A stretch of DNA of 64,000 bases from Akkermansia muciniphila (GTDB lineage: Bacteria > Verrucomicrobiota > Verrucomicrobiia > Limisphaerales > UBA9464), in NCBI GenBank assembly GCA_945898055.1, contig CAMDGV010000008.1, forward strand, positions 1 to 64,000. The letters run 5' to 3'. Position 1 is the stretch's first letter. Each line of letters begins with the position of its first letter. Made by a program: the position numbers and the translations under genes. The notes below the pieces were generated by a model that was given only the letters and a program-made list of their open reading frames with translations, did no database searches and had not been told where the DNA came from. Positions 16,731-25,521 of the stretch are shown one piece after another.

Positions 16731-17798
16731 TTAAATTGATAAACCCGATCGCGACTCGATCGCGGGGGAAACAAGAGAGGAAGACGCCGAACCAGCGGCG
16801 ACGGAGCCCAAGGCAATATTTCGGATCAAAGTTTCATTAAGATCCAGTCCCAAAAAGCGAACGGCCTGATTCATAGCATGCATCACATTGGTTCTCTTAG
16901 CACCGCCATGAATTTTAATGATGCAACCGTTCACGCCCAACAGAGGAGCCCCTCCATAAGCCTCCGGATTCATTCGAGCACGAATCCGGTCTAAACCGCT
17001 CCGAGCAATCAGTGCGCCGGCCATTCGCAGGGGATTCGCGGTCAATTCTTCTTTCAACATGAAGCCAACCGCTTTCCCTAAACTTTCCGCCGATTTCAAC
17101 ACAATATTCCCCACAAAACCGTCGCAAACACACACATCGACCCCGTCCATGAAGAGATCATATCCTTCGCAATATCCCGTTGAATTCAACCCAGAAAGAC
17201 GGATTAAAGCGAGCGCGGACCGCGTCAGATCATTGCCTTTGGATTCCTCGGAACCATTACTCAACACTCCAACTCTCGGGGTCTTAATGCCGAGCATCGC
17301 TTGAGAATAAGCAGAGCCCATAATGGCAAACTGAAGGAGATTTACCGGTGAACAATCAGGATTAGCGCCACCATCGACCAAAATCCAAGCACCTGAACGG
17401 GAGGGCATCACGCAAGCGATCGTTGGCCGATCAATCCCCTTTAGAGTCCGTAAACGAATCGTCGCAGCGGCGACTATTCCCCCCGTATTGCCCGAAGAAA
17501 TAACGGCATCAGCGAGGCCATCGCGAACTAATTCAACTGCACGAAAAATCGAACAGTCTTTTTTACGACGAAGTCCATGGACCGGTTTATCGTCCATGGT
17601 AAGAACTTCGGATGCCTGACGCAGTTGAAGTCTGGGATCAAAACAACCGATTTCGGAAAGGATACGACGAACCTCCACCTCAGGACCGACCAGATGGAGT
17701 TCGCGAATCGTGGGGTCCGCTGCTAAGCCGAGCTTAACACCTTGAAGAATTTCCTCAGGGCCGTGGTCGCCGCCCATGACGTCCACTGCCAAGCGCAT
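16731..17798 (-). CDS. plsX: Phosphate acyltransferase PlsX
   Basis: A 355-residue cytosolic enzyme that makes acyl-phosphate from acyl-ACP for phospholipid synthesis. It starts MRLAVDVMGGDHGPEEIL. Other family segments are ISSGNTGGIVAAATI, VLVDGGANPDC-like ILVDGGANPDCSP, and VCVCDGFVGNIVLKS. The gene follows rpmF after a strong hairpin (17808-17837) whose 3' arm covers the AGGAG upstream of the start codon, and it precedes fabH by 15 bp. Confidence 0.95.
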   Translation of the reverse strand: MRLAVDVMGGDHGPEEILQGVKLGLAADPTIRELHLVGPEVEVRRILSEIGCFDPRLQLRQASEVLTMDDKPVHGLRRKKDCSIFRAVELVRDGLADAVISSGNTGGIVAAATIRLRTLKGIDRPTIACVMPSRSGAWILVDGGANPDCSPVNLLQFAIMGSAYSQAMLGIKTPRVGVLSNGSEESKGNDLTRSALALIRLSGLNSTGYCEGYDLFMDGVDVCVCDGFVGNIVLKSAESLGKAVGFMLKEELTANPLRMAGALIARSGLDRIRARMNPEAYGGAPLLGVNGCIIKIHGGAKRTNVMHAMNQAVRFLGLDLNETLIRNIALGSVAAGSASSSLVSPAIESRSGLSI

Positions 17799-17807
17799 AA
17801 AATAAAT

Positions 17808-17837
17808 GCGCCGCTCCTAGGTGATCGGGAGCGGCGC
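17808..17837 (-). promoter_or_regulatory. Strong hairpin between rpmF and plsX (attenuator or RBS-masking)
   Basis: A perfect 10-bp GC-rich stem (GCGCCGCTCC / GGAGCGGCGC) with a 9-nt loop ends nine bases before the plsX ATG. On the minus strand it is followed by ATTTATTTTATG, a weak U-rich run that includes the start codon. The only AGGAG near plsX lies in its 3' arm. It could partly terminate transcription after rpmF or hide the plsX ribosome-binding site. Confidence 0.6.
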
Positions 17838-17845
17838 GAAAGGGA

Positions 17846-18034
17846 TTAGGCGGCAGCGCTGACGTTAATCACTTGTCGGCCTTTGTAATAACCGCACTCA
17901 CCACAGACGCGGTGCGGCAAAGCCGGTGACGCGCACTGTGGACAAGAGTTCAGTTGCGGCAGCTTAAGAACGCTGTTGTATGCACGGCGCATCCGTTGAC
18001 GGCTGCGCGACGGTTTGCGTTTCGGAACGCCCAT
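17846..18034 (-). CDS. rpmF: 50S ribosomal protein L32
   Basis: A 62-residue L32 starting MGVPKRKPSRSRQRMRRA. It carries a zinc-ribbon of the CxxC...CxxC type (CPQC at about 32-35 and CGEC at about 45-48). Length is normal. The gene sits between yceD (12 bp upstream) and plsX, the arrangement found in many bacteria. Confidence 0.95.
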   Translation of the reverse strand: MGVPKRKPSRSRQRMRRAYNSVLKLPQLNSCPQCASPALPHRVCGECGYYKGRQVINVSAAA

Positions 18035-18045
18035 AATCGATTCGG

Positions 18046-18522
18046 TTACAGTTTCAGATTGTTGAGGGCGCTCCAGACACTAGTCGTGGATGACTCCCCC
18101 ACATGAACGTCGTTGGACTCGGCTTTCGGCTTTAACCCTCGACACTCACGGCTGCACAACGGACTCGTTGGCAGAGCGATTAGAATGTCCTCTCGAATGA
18201 CAGGGGTCAAGTCTACAAAATCACCTTCGACAACTATCGCATCTTCTCCCGTCAACGGAACCAACGCGGAAAACTCCGGAACCTCTAAAAGAAGAAGGAA
18301 CGTTTTCAAGCACCGAGCACAGTCACACTCCAACCGAGTCGACAATCGACCGACGACCAGTAGGCCGTCTGCCTGCTTGTCAACGGTCAATTCATACTCC
18401 ACCGGATGCACCAAGCGAATCAGTTCGTCTTGAAAATCGGGGGCTAATTCTAAGCCAGGAATATCCGCGTCTAAACAGACAGATTCGGTTTCCAGCAACC
18501 GCATATTCACCTTCAGCGACAT
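18046..18522 (-). CDS. YceD/DUF177 family protein
   Basis: A 158-residue protein of the DUF177 (YceD) family, nearly always encoded directly upstream of rpmF. In plants and E. coli relatives it is linked to 23S rRNA processing. The family motif of cysteines is present: ECDCARCLKTF (CxCxRC, about residues 82-87), followed by EDILIALPTSPLCSRECRGL at the end. The frame is open to a TTG at 18570, but the ATG at 18522 (MSLKVNMRLLE) fits the family start better. It is the first gene of the lipid/ribosome operon. Confidence 0.85.
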   Translation of the reverse strand: MSLKVNMRLLETESVCLDADIPGLELAPDFQDELIRLVHPVEYELTVDKQADGLLVVGRLSTRLECDCARCLKTFLLLLEVPEFSALVPLTGEDAIVVEGDFVDLTPVIREDILIALPTSPLCSRECRGLKPKAESNDVHVGESSTTSVWSALNNLKL

Positions 18523-18593
18523 TCCCGAAGGATTAGGTTCGGGTCCACTCGATGCAACGGCTGTTTCCAAAAAAGACTACGTCTTACCATCGG

Positions 18594-18636
18594 CTAAAAA
18601 GAAAAAGCGGACGATCCCCATCAAGGAATCGTCCGC
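18594..18636 (-). terminator. Rho-independent terminator of the MFS gene
   Basis: The stem GCGGACGATCC / GG(A)ATCGTCCGC spans 18607-18636 and is followed on the minus strand by CTTTTTCTTTTTAG. It lies about 18 bp after the transporter stop and insulates the yceD-rpmF operon. Confidence 0.85.
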
Positions 18637-18654
18637 TGACACTACCGATTAGAA

Positions 18655-20232
18655 TTAAGCCTTAGAGGACTCAGCGATCGTCACGGGTTTATAACCGCCG
18701 ATCGCCTTGAAATAAAAGAACAGCAACAGATAAATCGCCGCCATAGTGGCCGGAATAAAAGAGTCGGCTTTCAAGGTCTGACGATCTCCCTCAATGCTCG
18801 CATTTACCACGAGTGTCTGTTCAGGCGTCCTAGGCGCGGCTTTTTGTGCATCGGACAACTTAGTACCATCCAAAGCTGAAGCCGGTTTAAGGAAGAGAAA
18901 GGTGGTGGGATTGTTTGTCGATTTGTAGGTCGCGTAAAGGGCTGGATTCGTCTTTTGCAAGGCTTCCCCTGCAAACCGATCTTTAGCGTATCCAAGGCCT
19001 GCAGATCCTAGCAGACCGGCCGACATCATTCCGCAACCACCCATGATCGAAATGGCAATCGCACCCGTGCGAGGGAATCGATCGCTGACCACGGCCAACA
19101 TCGTCGGCCAGAAAAAAGTCTTACCAAAAGCATACACCGAAAGGGCAAAGATCGCACCCATGAATGAAGTAATACCGCTCACCAAGTTCAGACCAACAAA
19201 GGCGAGAACGGAACAGATAACCAACAAGAGAATTGGGGATATTTTCAGTGTTCTCTCAATAAAATGGGCTGAAAAACGCAAGGCAAACATAAACATTGAA
19301 GTGAAGACGAAGAGGATTTTCCCTTCCTTTGCAGACAAGATATTGCCAGTAATGTTTTGGATCCAACCGTCGGTACCGAGTTCAACGGCACCCACCAGAA
19401 CGTGGGCGATCAACAGCACGAACAGTAGCCAAGCACCAATGGAAAAACCAGTAATTACAGCGACCACTGCTAGGATGGCTCCGCCCATCGCATAGGACAC
19501 CATCGGCGACAACTGCAGCGCCCCTTGGAAGAACAGAACCAACAAATAACAGGCCACTGCAGCACCCAAAATGCCGACATCTTTCATCATCTCGCCAATG
19601 CTCAACCCTTTAGCCGAAGCTTCAGATTTCGGAAAGGTCTGCCCCATAAACAGCACTCCGTAAAGCACAGTGGGGACCAAGAACAAAGCCAACTGCAGCT
19701 TCCAACTCATGGCCGAGGGGCCTTCACCGAGAAACCAACCCACCAAACCGCCCAACACCAAGCCGGCCGGCCAACTGGCGTGTAAAATATTCAAATAATG
19801 AGTGCGGTTCTTGGGGAAAAGTGTTGCCACCAGCGGATTGGCTACTGCCTCTAAAGTCCCATTCGCCAAGGCAAAGATAAAGGTACCCCAATAAAGGTAG
19901 TTATAGGCCATCTCCTGCGTCTGCCCCTTGGACGCCGCAAAGGTCACAAAAGCGGAGAGTACATGGAATAAGAAGGCTGCGACGATCAGTTTTCCGTAGC
20001 CAATCTTATCGACAACGACACCGCCGATGATGATACCAAAGCAAAATCCGGTGAACCCTGCCCCACCGATGGCGCCTAACTGCCCGCCGGTGAATCCAAA
20101 ATCAGCCGCCCAATTAGCGAGAATACCGCCTCGAATGCCAAAGCCAATTCCGGCCGCCAAAATAGCCATGAATCCAGCAAATAAAAGCCGTTTTGCGTTT
20201 GGGGCAATGCCCTGTGTATGTCCGTTGCTCAT
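18655..20232 (-). CDS. MFS transporter (FHS sugar symporter-like)
   Basis: A 525-residue inner-membrane protein with about 12 hydrophobic helices, belonging to the major facilitator superfamily. Segments such as [23 protein letters not shown] and [19 protein letters not shown] recall the fucose/glucose-galactose:H+ symporter (FHS) branch, so a sugar is the likely substrate. That assignment is moderate. A soluble insertion of about 70 residues lies before the last helix (about 430-495), longer than in standard FHS proteins. The gene is monocistronic with its own terminator. Its promoter should lie in 20233-20363. Confidence 0.82.
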   Translation of the reverse strand: MSNGHTQGIAPNAKRLLFAGFMAILAAGIGFGIRGGILANWAADFGFTGGQLGAIGGAGFTGFCFGIIIGGVVVDKIGYGKLIVAAFLFHVLSAFVTFAASKGQTQEMAYNYLYWGTFIFALANGTLEAVANPLVATLFPKNRTHYLNILHASWPAGLVLGGLVGWFLGEGPSAMSWKLQLALFLVPTVLYGVLFMGQTFPKSEASAKGLSIGEMMKDVGILGAAVACYLLVLFFQGALQLSPMVSYAMGGAILAVVAVITGFSIGAWLLFVLLIAHVLVGAVELGTDGWIQNITGNILSAKEGKILFVFTSMFMFALRFSAHFIERTLKISPILLLVICSVLAFVGLNLVSGITSFMGAIFALSVYAFGKTFFWPTMLAVVSDRFPRTGAIAISIMGGCGMMSAGLLGSAGLGYAKDRFAGEALQKTNPALYATYKSTNNPTTFLFLKPASALDGTKLSDAQKAAPRTPEQTLVVNASIEGDRQTLKADSFIPATMAAIYLLLFFYFKAIGGYKPVTIAESSKA

Positions 20233-20363
20233 ATAAGTTAGTTATGCCAGTAATTGTGACGTGTGCGAAGCCCTATTAAAACGACTCAAACCGTTGCTTG
20301 TCCATTGCTTGATTTGGGTTTATCACAATTTTCACCGTCCAAGTTTTCGGGAATTACCCTCAC

Positions 20364-21392
20364 TTAAACTCGTATCCGAGACTTTACCGCACGGTTAACT
20401 TGAGTCATTGAGCGAAAAAGCGAGGGCAATTCCTCCAATGCTACCTCTCCATTCACAAAATCTTCGGAGCGAATTACCCCGGTCTCAATTAACTCCAAGG
20501 CTCGACGAATCGTTCGTGGGGTGTGATGAAAACTGCCCAATAAGGTTAGGTTCGAATAGTGGATCAACCCGGTGTCCAAGGTCACTGAGGTCCCAGCAGG
20601 GCAGCCTCCAAAAAAATTGATCCGCCCCCCCTTTCGCACAATCCGTGTCGCCGCTTCCCACGTTGATGGTTTACCAATCGCCTCAAAAACAACATCCACC
20701 GCGTCTGACCAACCTCGTTCCCGAATGGCCGACTCTAAATCGTCACGCCCCTCCATCTCTAAAACCGCAGAAGCCCCTAATCGCTGAGAGAGCGCCAACC
20801 TCGCCTCGCCTCGCCCTGCTACCAGGACCTCACACCCAGCATCACGGGCCAAAGCCACAGCGAATAAACCGATAGGCCCCGCACCAAGGACGAGCAGCCT
20901 TTCCCCAGCCCGCAGTTGAAGATCCCCGATTCCTTGCACAACGCAGGCTAAGGGTTCGGTTAAAGCCGCGGACTCAAACCCTGTCGTGTCGCGAAGCCGA
21001 ATTAAGTTTTCTGCAACGAGCCGAGCGGGAATCACAATCGATCCCGCATACGCCCCATTGAGGAAAAGCAGGTCGTCACAAAGATTTTCTTGGCCGCGTC
21101 GACACCCAGCGCATCGACGACAAGGCGCTGAGTTAGCAGCCACCACCCGTTCACCGACCTTCCATCCATGGGTCTCGAAATGAACCTCGGAAACCGTTCC
21201 AGCGAATTCGTGCCCAAAGACGCAGGGAGGAGTCAGCATCCGAGCATGGTACCCTCTTCGGTACACCTTGAGATCCGTCCCACAGGTGAGTGCCGCACCA
21301 ATCGCGACACGAACTTCCCCCGCCAACAAAGGACGCTCTTCCACCTCTTCGATTCGGACATCTTCGCGTCCATACAATACCGCCGCTTTCAT
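20364..21392 (-). CDS. Zinc-dependent alcohol/sorbitol dehydrogenase-like protein
   Basis: A 342-residue medium-chain dehydrogenase. The start at 21392 gives MKAAVLYGREDVRIEEVEERP, the normal MDR beginning. The open frame to 21452 adds 20 unrelated residues. Catalytic zinc ligands are Cys in TCGTDLKVYRRG and His/Glu in FGHEFAG. The structural zinc lobe has four cysteines in CRRCAGCRRGQENLC. The Rossmann motif GAGPIGLFAVALA follows. NAD(P)-dependent oxidation of a polyol or secondary alcohol is likely, but the substrate is unknown. The neighbouring sugar-type transporter on the same strand makes a sugar/polyol plausible. Confidence 0.88.
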   Translation of the reverse strand: MKAAVLYGREDVRIEEVEERPLLAGEVRVAIGAALTCGTDLKVYRRGYHARMLTPPCVFGHEFAGTVSEVHFETHGWKVGERVVAANSAPCRRCAGCRRGQENLCDDLLFLNGAYAGSIVIPARLVAENLIRLRDTTGFESAALTEPLACVVQGIGDLQLRAGERLLVLGAGPIGLFAVALARDAGCEVLVAGRGEARLALSQRLGASAVLEMEGRDDLESAIRERGWSDAVDVVFEAIGKPSTWEAATRIVRKGGRINFFGGCPAGTSVTLDTGLIHYSNLTLLGSFHHTPRTIRRALELIETGVIRSEDFVNGEVALEELPSLFRSMTQVNRAVKSRIRV

Positions 21393-21561
21393 TGAGATCA
21401 GTGAAGCAGGACCGTCGTCAAAACGAAAGGATGAGCCGAAATTTGGATCCAAGAAGGGTTAGCTCACCCGTTTCGACCTGTCACCTTCGACCGCAGTAGG
21501 GTTCGTTCTCTAACGCCTTTTAGTCTCTCGACTAAAAGCGGATGTCCTCAAGGATATCCGC

Positions 21562-21587
21562 AAAAAAGCCCGTCGGTGAGGACGGGC
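21562..21587 (-). terminator. Rho-independent terminator of tRNA-Ala
   Basis: The stem GCCCGTC/GACGGGC (21568-21587, 6-nt loop) is followed on the minus strand by TTTTTTG. It lies 22 bp after the tRNA 3' end. A second hairpin (10-bp stem, GCGGATGTCC / GGATATCCGC) follows at 21538-21561. Confidence 0.85.
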
Positions 21588-21609
21588 CTGTTAAGGCGCT
21601 TCAGGCGAG

Positions 21610-21685
21610 TGGTGGAGCCGAGGAGATTCGAACTCCTGACCCCCACAATGCCATTGTGGTGCTCTACCAACTGAGCTACGACCCC
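21610..21685 (-). tRNA. tRNA-Ala (anticodon GGC)
   Basis: A 76-nt tRNA with genome-encoded CCA. The acceptor stem is GGGGTCG/CGGCTCC, the D arm GCTC...GAGC, and the anticodon arm CCACA-ATGGCAT-TGTGG with anticodon GGC (complement of 21650-21652). The T arm is AGGAG-TTCGAAT-CTCCT. It reads GCC and GCU alanine codons. All stems pair, with G-U wobbles in the acceptor. Confidence 0.97.
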
Positions 21686-21820
21686 ACTGGCCCGAAAGCG
21701 GGGCGCACTTTAAGAATCAAAACGAAAGAGTCAAAGGGCTTTTATTAAAAAGTTTTCGAAAGAGACTTTCATCAACCCGTTTCCGTTGTGCAATTTAAGG
21801 CGAGGTTCTAGCATAAAACT

Positions 21821-24800
21821 ATGAACAACGAGGGCTCAGCAACCGGTGAAATCATACCTAATAGCAGCTTTGATGATCTCTCCAACCTCGCCGCGCAGGT
21901 TAGTCTCACTCCAGCAGCATTCCTCGTTCTCGGACTCCCTGAGTCCCCAAGAATCCACGGGGACACCGGCTGCAACCGCACGGAAATGGGCGAAATTATT
22001 CCCCTGCTTTACTCGCTGGTCAGCGCTCCGAAGGACTGGAACGAAATCCGAGATCTCAACCGCCTTCCCAAGGGCTGGGGCTGGATGGCTTGCCTTCGCA
22101 TTCGAGGTCCAAATGGACTCCGCATCGGCCTCCTTGTGATTATGGATCACTCGGCACGCCGCCTCAATCCAACTCAACGCGCTGGACTCCAAACGGTCGC
22201 ACATGCGGTCACTCTTCATCTCGAACTGAGAGAGAAGGAATCGCGTCTCGCCGAGACAACTGAACTGAGTCGACTCACTAAAGTTCGCCTGCGCGACAAC
22301 GAAGCCTACTTCCAATCACTCGTCGAATCCCTTCCCCAAAACATTTTCTGCAAAGATCTCAGTGGACGATTCACCTTTGTGAACCTCGCCTTTTGCCGAA
22401 CTCTAAAGCGGGAAAGTACCCAGCTAATAGGTCTCACAGATTTCGATCTCTTTCCGGAAGATCTGGCCCGCAAATACGTCGATGACGACCGGCGAGTTAT
22501 GGCGACTGGTTCCGTCATCGAAGAAACTGAATACAACGTCACTCCTGACGGGGGACGTCACTGGTTTCATGTCATTAAGACACCGATTTTAGACGCCCAA
22601 AATAAACCCATCGGGATCCAAGGTAGTTTTTGGGAAGTCACGCAGGAGAAGTTCGTCGAGGAACAACTCGCTCATGAACGGGATTTGCTCCACGCCCTGT
22701 TAGAGAACGCTCCAGACGCTATTTATTTTAAAGATAAAGACTCGAAAATTACCCGTGCTAGTCGTGCTCTCGCCCGCCGCGTCGGACTCACCGATCCCGC
22801 ACAACTCATTGGAAAAACCGATCATGATTTTTTTAAACCTGAACACGCTGACCCAGCACGTGCGGACGAAGTGGAGATCCTCCGCACCGGTCAACCCATC
22901 CTCGGCCGACTCGAACGTGAGGAACGAAAAGATGGGGTCCGCACTTGGAGCCTCACCAACAAGCTGGCCCTCCGCAATTCAAGTGGTGAAATCATCGGCA
23001 CCTGTGGCCTCTCCCGCGACATTACCGAATTGAAGAAAGCGCAAGAGCAATTGGAAACAACGGAGGCCAACTACCGAGGATTAGTCCAGAACGCGGTCGA
23101 CGGCATCTTTCAAACCAGTCCCGACGGTCGCTACATCAATGCCAATCTCGCCCTAGCCCGAATGTACGGATTCGACAGCGTCGATGAACTTACCGCGAGT
23201 CGGACGGACATCGAACAACAGTTGTATGTCGATCCTCAGCAAAGAGAAAAATTTCAGGAACGTCTTGTCCGCAATGACAAAATTGAACAGTTTGAAAGTG
23301 AGGTCTATCGGAAAGACGGACGGCAAATCTGGATCAGTGAAAATGCTCGGGCGGTCCGTGATAGTGCAGGCCACTTGCGTTTTTACGAAGGCACCGTCGA
23401 AGACATCACCAAACGTAAGCAGGCAGAGAAATCGCTCCATGACGCCAATCTGGCCCTCTCGGCGGCGCGGGATGAAGCCCTCGAATCCGCCCGTGCGAAA
23501 TCTCAATTTCTAGCCAATACCTCCCACGAAATTCGTACGCCAATGAATGGAATTATTGGCTTCGCACGCCTGTTGCTGGACACCCCTCTTAACCCCGATC
23601 AACGGGACTATTCGACCACCGTCCTCCAGAGCGCTCAAACCCTGCTAAAAGTACTCAACGACATTCTCGACTTCTCCAAAATTGAAAGCGGAAAGCTTTC
23701 CTTTGAAGTTATTGAGTTTGACCTTCAAACCTTAGTCGAAGACACCGTTGAATTACTCGTGGACAAAGCCCACAGCAAGGGAGTGGAAGTCGCCACCTTC
23801 ATCGATCATTCTCTTCCCTATTCTCTTCAAGGTGATCCGGGCCGAATCCGCCAAGTCCTTACAAATTTGATCGGCAATGCCATCAAGTTTACTGAGAACG
23901 GCGAAGTTGTTATCACAGTCAAGGTCCTTTCCATTACCCACAATCGCGCTCAGATCGATTGTCGTATTCAGGACACAGGGATTGGCATCCCACCACACGC
24001 TCTTGCCCGTATCTTCAATGAATTTACGCAAGCTGATGGATCAACCACCCGCCGATTCGGTGGGACTGGCCTTGGCCTTACTATTTCTCGAGGCCTCGCG
24101 CGCCGTATGGGTGGCGATATCATAGTGGAAAGTATCGAAGGCAAGGGATCCCTTTTTACTCTCACCTCAACCTTTGAAATTGCCGCGAGCCCACCCCGTC
24201 CCACTCCGTCCCTCGCCCTACGCTCAAAGGAACTCCGCATCCTTATCGCCGATGGGCACCTGAATACCTGTCGCGCCTTTCAACATCAACTTCATGCCCT
24301 CCAGCTCTCGGCTGTCGCCGTCAATTCCGCAGCATCAGCACTCGAGACCCTCCGCGAAGCCGCTCGACTCGATCGTCCATTTGACGCCGCTTTCATTGCC
24401 CTGCACTTACCCGGAATGGATGCCCTCACCTTCACCCATCAAGTCCATGCAGAAGAGGCTCTCGCAAGGATTCAAATCATCCTAGTTGCCCCCGTCTCAC
24501 AACGGCCCGATCCAGGGTTACTGCGCACCGTCGGGATCGCCGGGCATCTCATTAAACCCTTCAAACAATCGCGACTTCACGAGACGCTCCGAGCCCTCGC
24601 GGCAAGCGAAAATCTGCTCGGCACCACTGCGGTCACCGAAAGCTCTCTCCCAAGAATGGATCCCCAAGGGCGAGTCCTAAATATTCTCTTAGCCGAGGAT
24701 AATCTCGTGAACCAAAAATTAGCACTGATTCAACTCCAACGCCTCGGTCATTCTGTAACAGTCACCAACAATGGACTCCAGACCCTAGATATCCTCCTCC

Positions 24801-25486
24801 AAAGATCCTTTGATGCGGTGCTGCTTGACTGCCAAATGCCTGAACTGGATGGGTACGAAACTGCTCGTCAGATCCGCCGACTTGAAGCCGATCGCGCCTT
24901 TGGGAATCGGTCTCCGGCTTTCATTATCGCCCTGACCGCCAACGCCATGCCCGGTGACCGAGAACGATGCTTAGCGGCTGGGATGGATGAGTTCCTGACC
25001 AAACCCTTAGAACCCGAGAAACTGCCTGCGGTTTTAAACCGAAATCTAGACGGCCACCGAAACGAATTACTTCCGCTCAACTCACAGATGGCCCTCGCTG
25101 AACCATCCGCCTCGCCTCTTTTGCGACTCGACCCAACCCTGATTGAGTCCCTTCGTGAGCTGCGATTTCCAGGTGAACCCGATCCATTAGAAGAGGTCCT
25201 TGACCTTTTTTTTAGGGACACGCAAGTCCAACTGCAAAAGGCCCAAGAAGCGGCCGCCAAAAGGGATAGCCAAGGTCTAAAAATGACCGCGCACACTCTT
25301 AAGGGTAGCGCCAAAAATATCGGAGCACATGAACTGGATCGCGCGACGAGTCTACTTGAGACGGCGGTGGATGCAGCTGATTGGGAATCTGTGAATCACC
25401 TCCTCCCCGCGGTGGAAGCTGAACTCAAAGCCTTACTCGAACTTCTCGAACAGGAACGAACTCGATGCCCCCTTTTTCAAGGGTGA
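21821..25486 (+). CDS. Hybrid sensor histidine kinase with PAS repeats, two receiver domains and Hpt
   Basis: A 1221-residue BarA-like phosphorelay protein. The N-terminus (about 1-150) resembles a GAF sensor domain. Three PAS/PAC units follow (about 165-285, 288-408 and 415-535). The HisKA domain has phospho-acceptor His569 in NTSHEIRTPMNG. The HATPase domain is at about 680-795 (GNAIKFTENGE, RFGGTGLGL). The first receiver (about 805-925) has Ala860 where the phospho-Asp should be (FIALHLPGM), so it is a pseudo-receiver. The second (about 952-1075) is canonical, with Asp1003 in LLDCQMPELDG. The C-terminal Hpt domain has His1158 in TAHTLKGSAKN. No transmembrane helix is apparent, so it is probably cytosolic. 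No partner response regulator is adjacent. Confidence 0.92.
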   Translation: MNNEGSATGEIIPNSSFDDLSNLAAQVSLTPAAFLVLGLPESPRIHGDTGCNRTEMGEIIPLLYSLVSAPKDWNEIRDLNRLPKGWGWMACLRIRGPNGLRIGLLVIMDHSARRLNPTQRAGLQTVAHAVTLHLELREKESRLAETTELSRLTKVRLRDNEAYFQSLVESLPQNIFCKDLSGRFTFVNLAFCRTLKRESTQLIGLTDFDLFPEDLARKYVDDDRRVMATGSVIEETEYNVTPDGGRHWFHVIKTPILDAQNKPIGIQGSFWEVTQEKFVEEQLAHERDLLHALLENAPDAIYFKDKDSKITRASRALARRVGLTDPAQLIGKTDHDFFKPEHADPARADEVEILRTGQPILGRLEREERKDGVRTWSLTNKLALRNSSGEIIGTCGLSRDITELKKAQEQLETTEANYRGLVQNAVDGIFQTSPDGRYINANLALARMYGFDSVDELTASRTDIEQQLYVDPQQREKFQERLVRNDKIEQFESEVYRKDGRQIWISENARAVRDSAGHLRFYEGTVEDITKRKQAEKSLHDANLALSAARDEALESARAKSQFLANTSHEIRTPMNGIIGFARLLLDTPLNPDQRDYSTTVLQSAQTLLKVLNDILDFSKIESGKLSFEVIEFDLQTLVEDTVELLVDKAHSKGVEVATFIDHSLPYSLQGDPGRIRQVLTNLIGNAIKFTENGEVVITVKVLSITHNRAQIDCRIQDTGIGIPPHALARIFNEFTQADGSTTRRFGGTGLGLTISRGLARRMGGDIIVESIEGKGSLFTLTSTFEIAASPPRPTPSLALRSKELRILIADGHLNTCRAFQHQLHALQLSAVAVNSAASALETLREAARLDRPFDAAFIALHLPGMDALTFTHQVHAEEALARIQIILVAPVSQRPDPGLLRTVGIAGHLIKPFKQSRLHETLRALAASENLLGTTAVTESSLPRMDPQGRVLNILLAEDNLVNQKLALIQLQRLGHSVTVTNNGLQTLDILLQRSFDAVLLDCQMPELDGYETARQIRRLEADRAFGNRSPAFIIALTANAMPGDRERCLAAGMDEFLTKPLEPEKLPAVLNRNLDGHRNELLPLNSQMALAEPSASPLLRLDPTLIESLRELRFPGEPDPLEEVLDLFFRDTQVQLQKAQEAAAKRDSQGLKMTAHTLKGSAKNIGAHELDRATSLLETAVDAADWESVNHLLPAVEAELKALLELLEQERTRCPLFQG

Positions 25487-25521
25487 GCATTTCTTAGCCC
25501 GTTCGATCTCAATTTCCTGTG

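Noticed and set aside
21538-21561. Second hairpin beyond the tRNA terminator as an attachment site
   Set aside because: It is a simple 10-bp inverted repeat; there is no integrase or tRNA-fragment duplication nearby.
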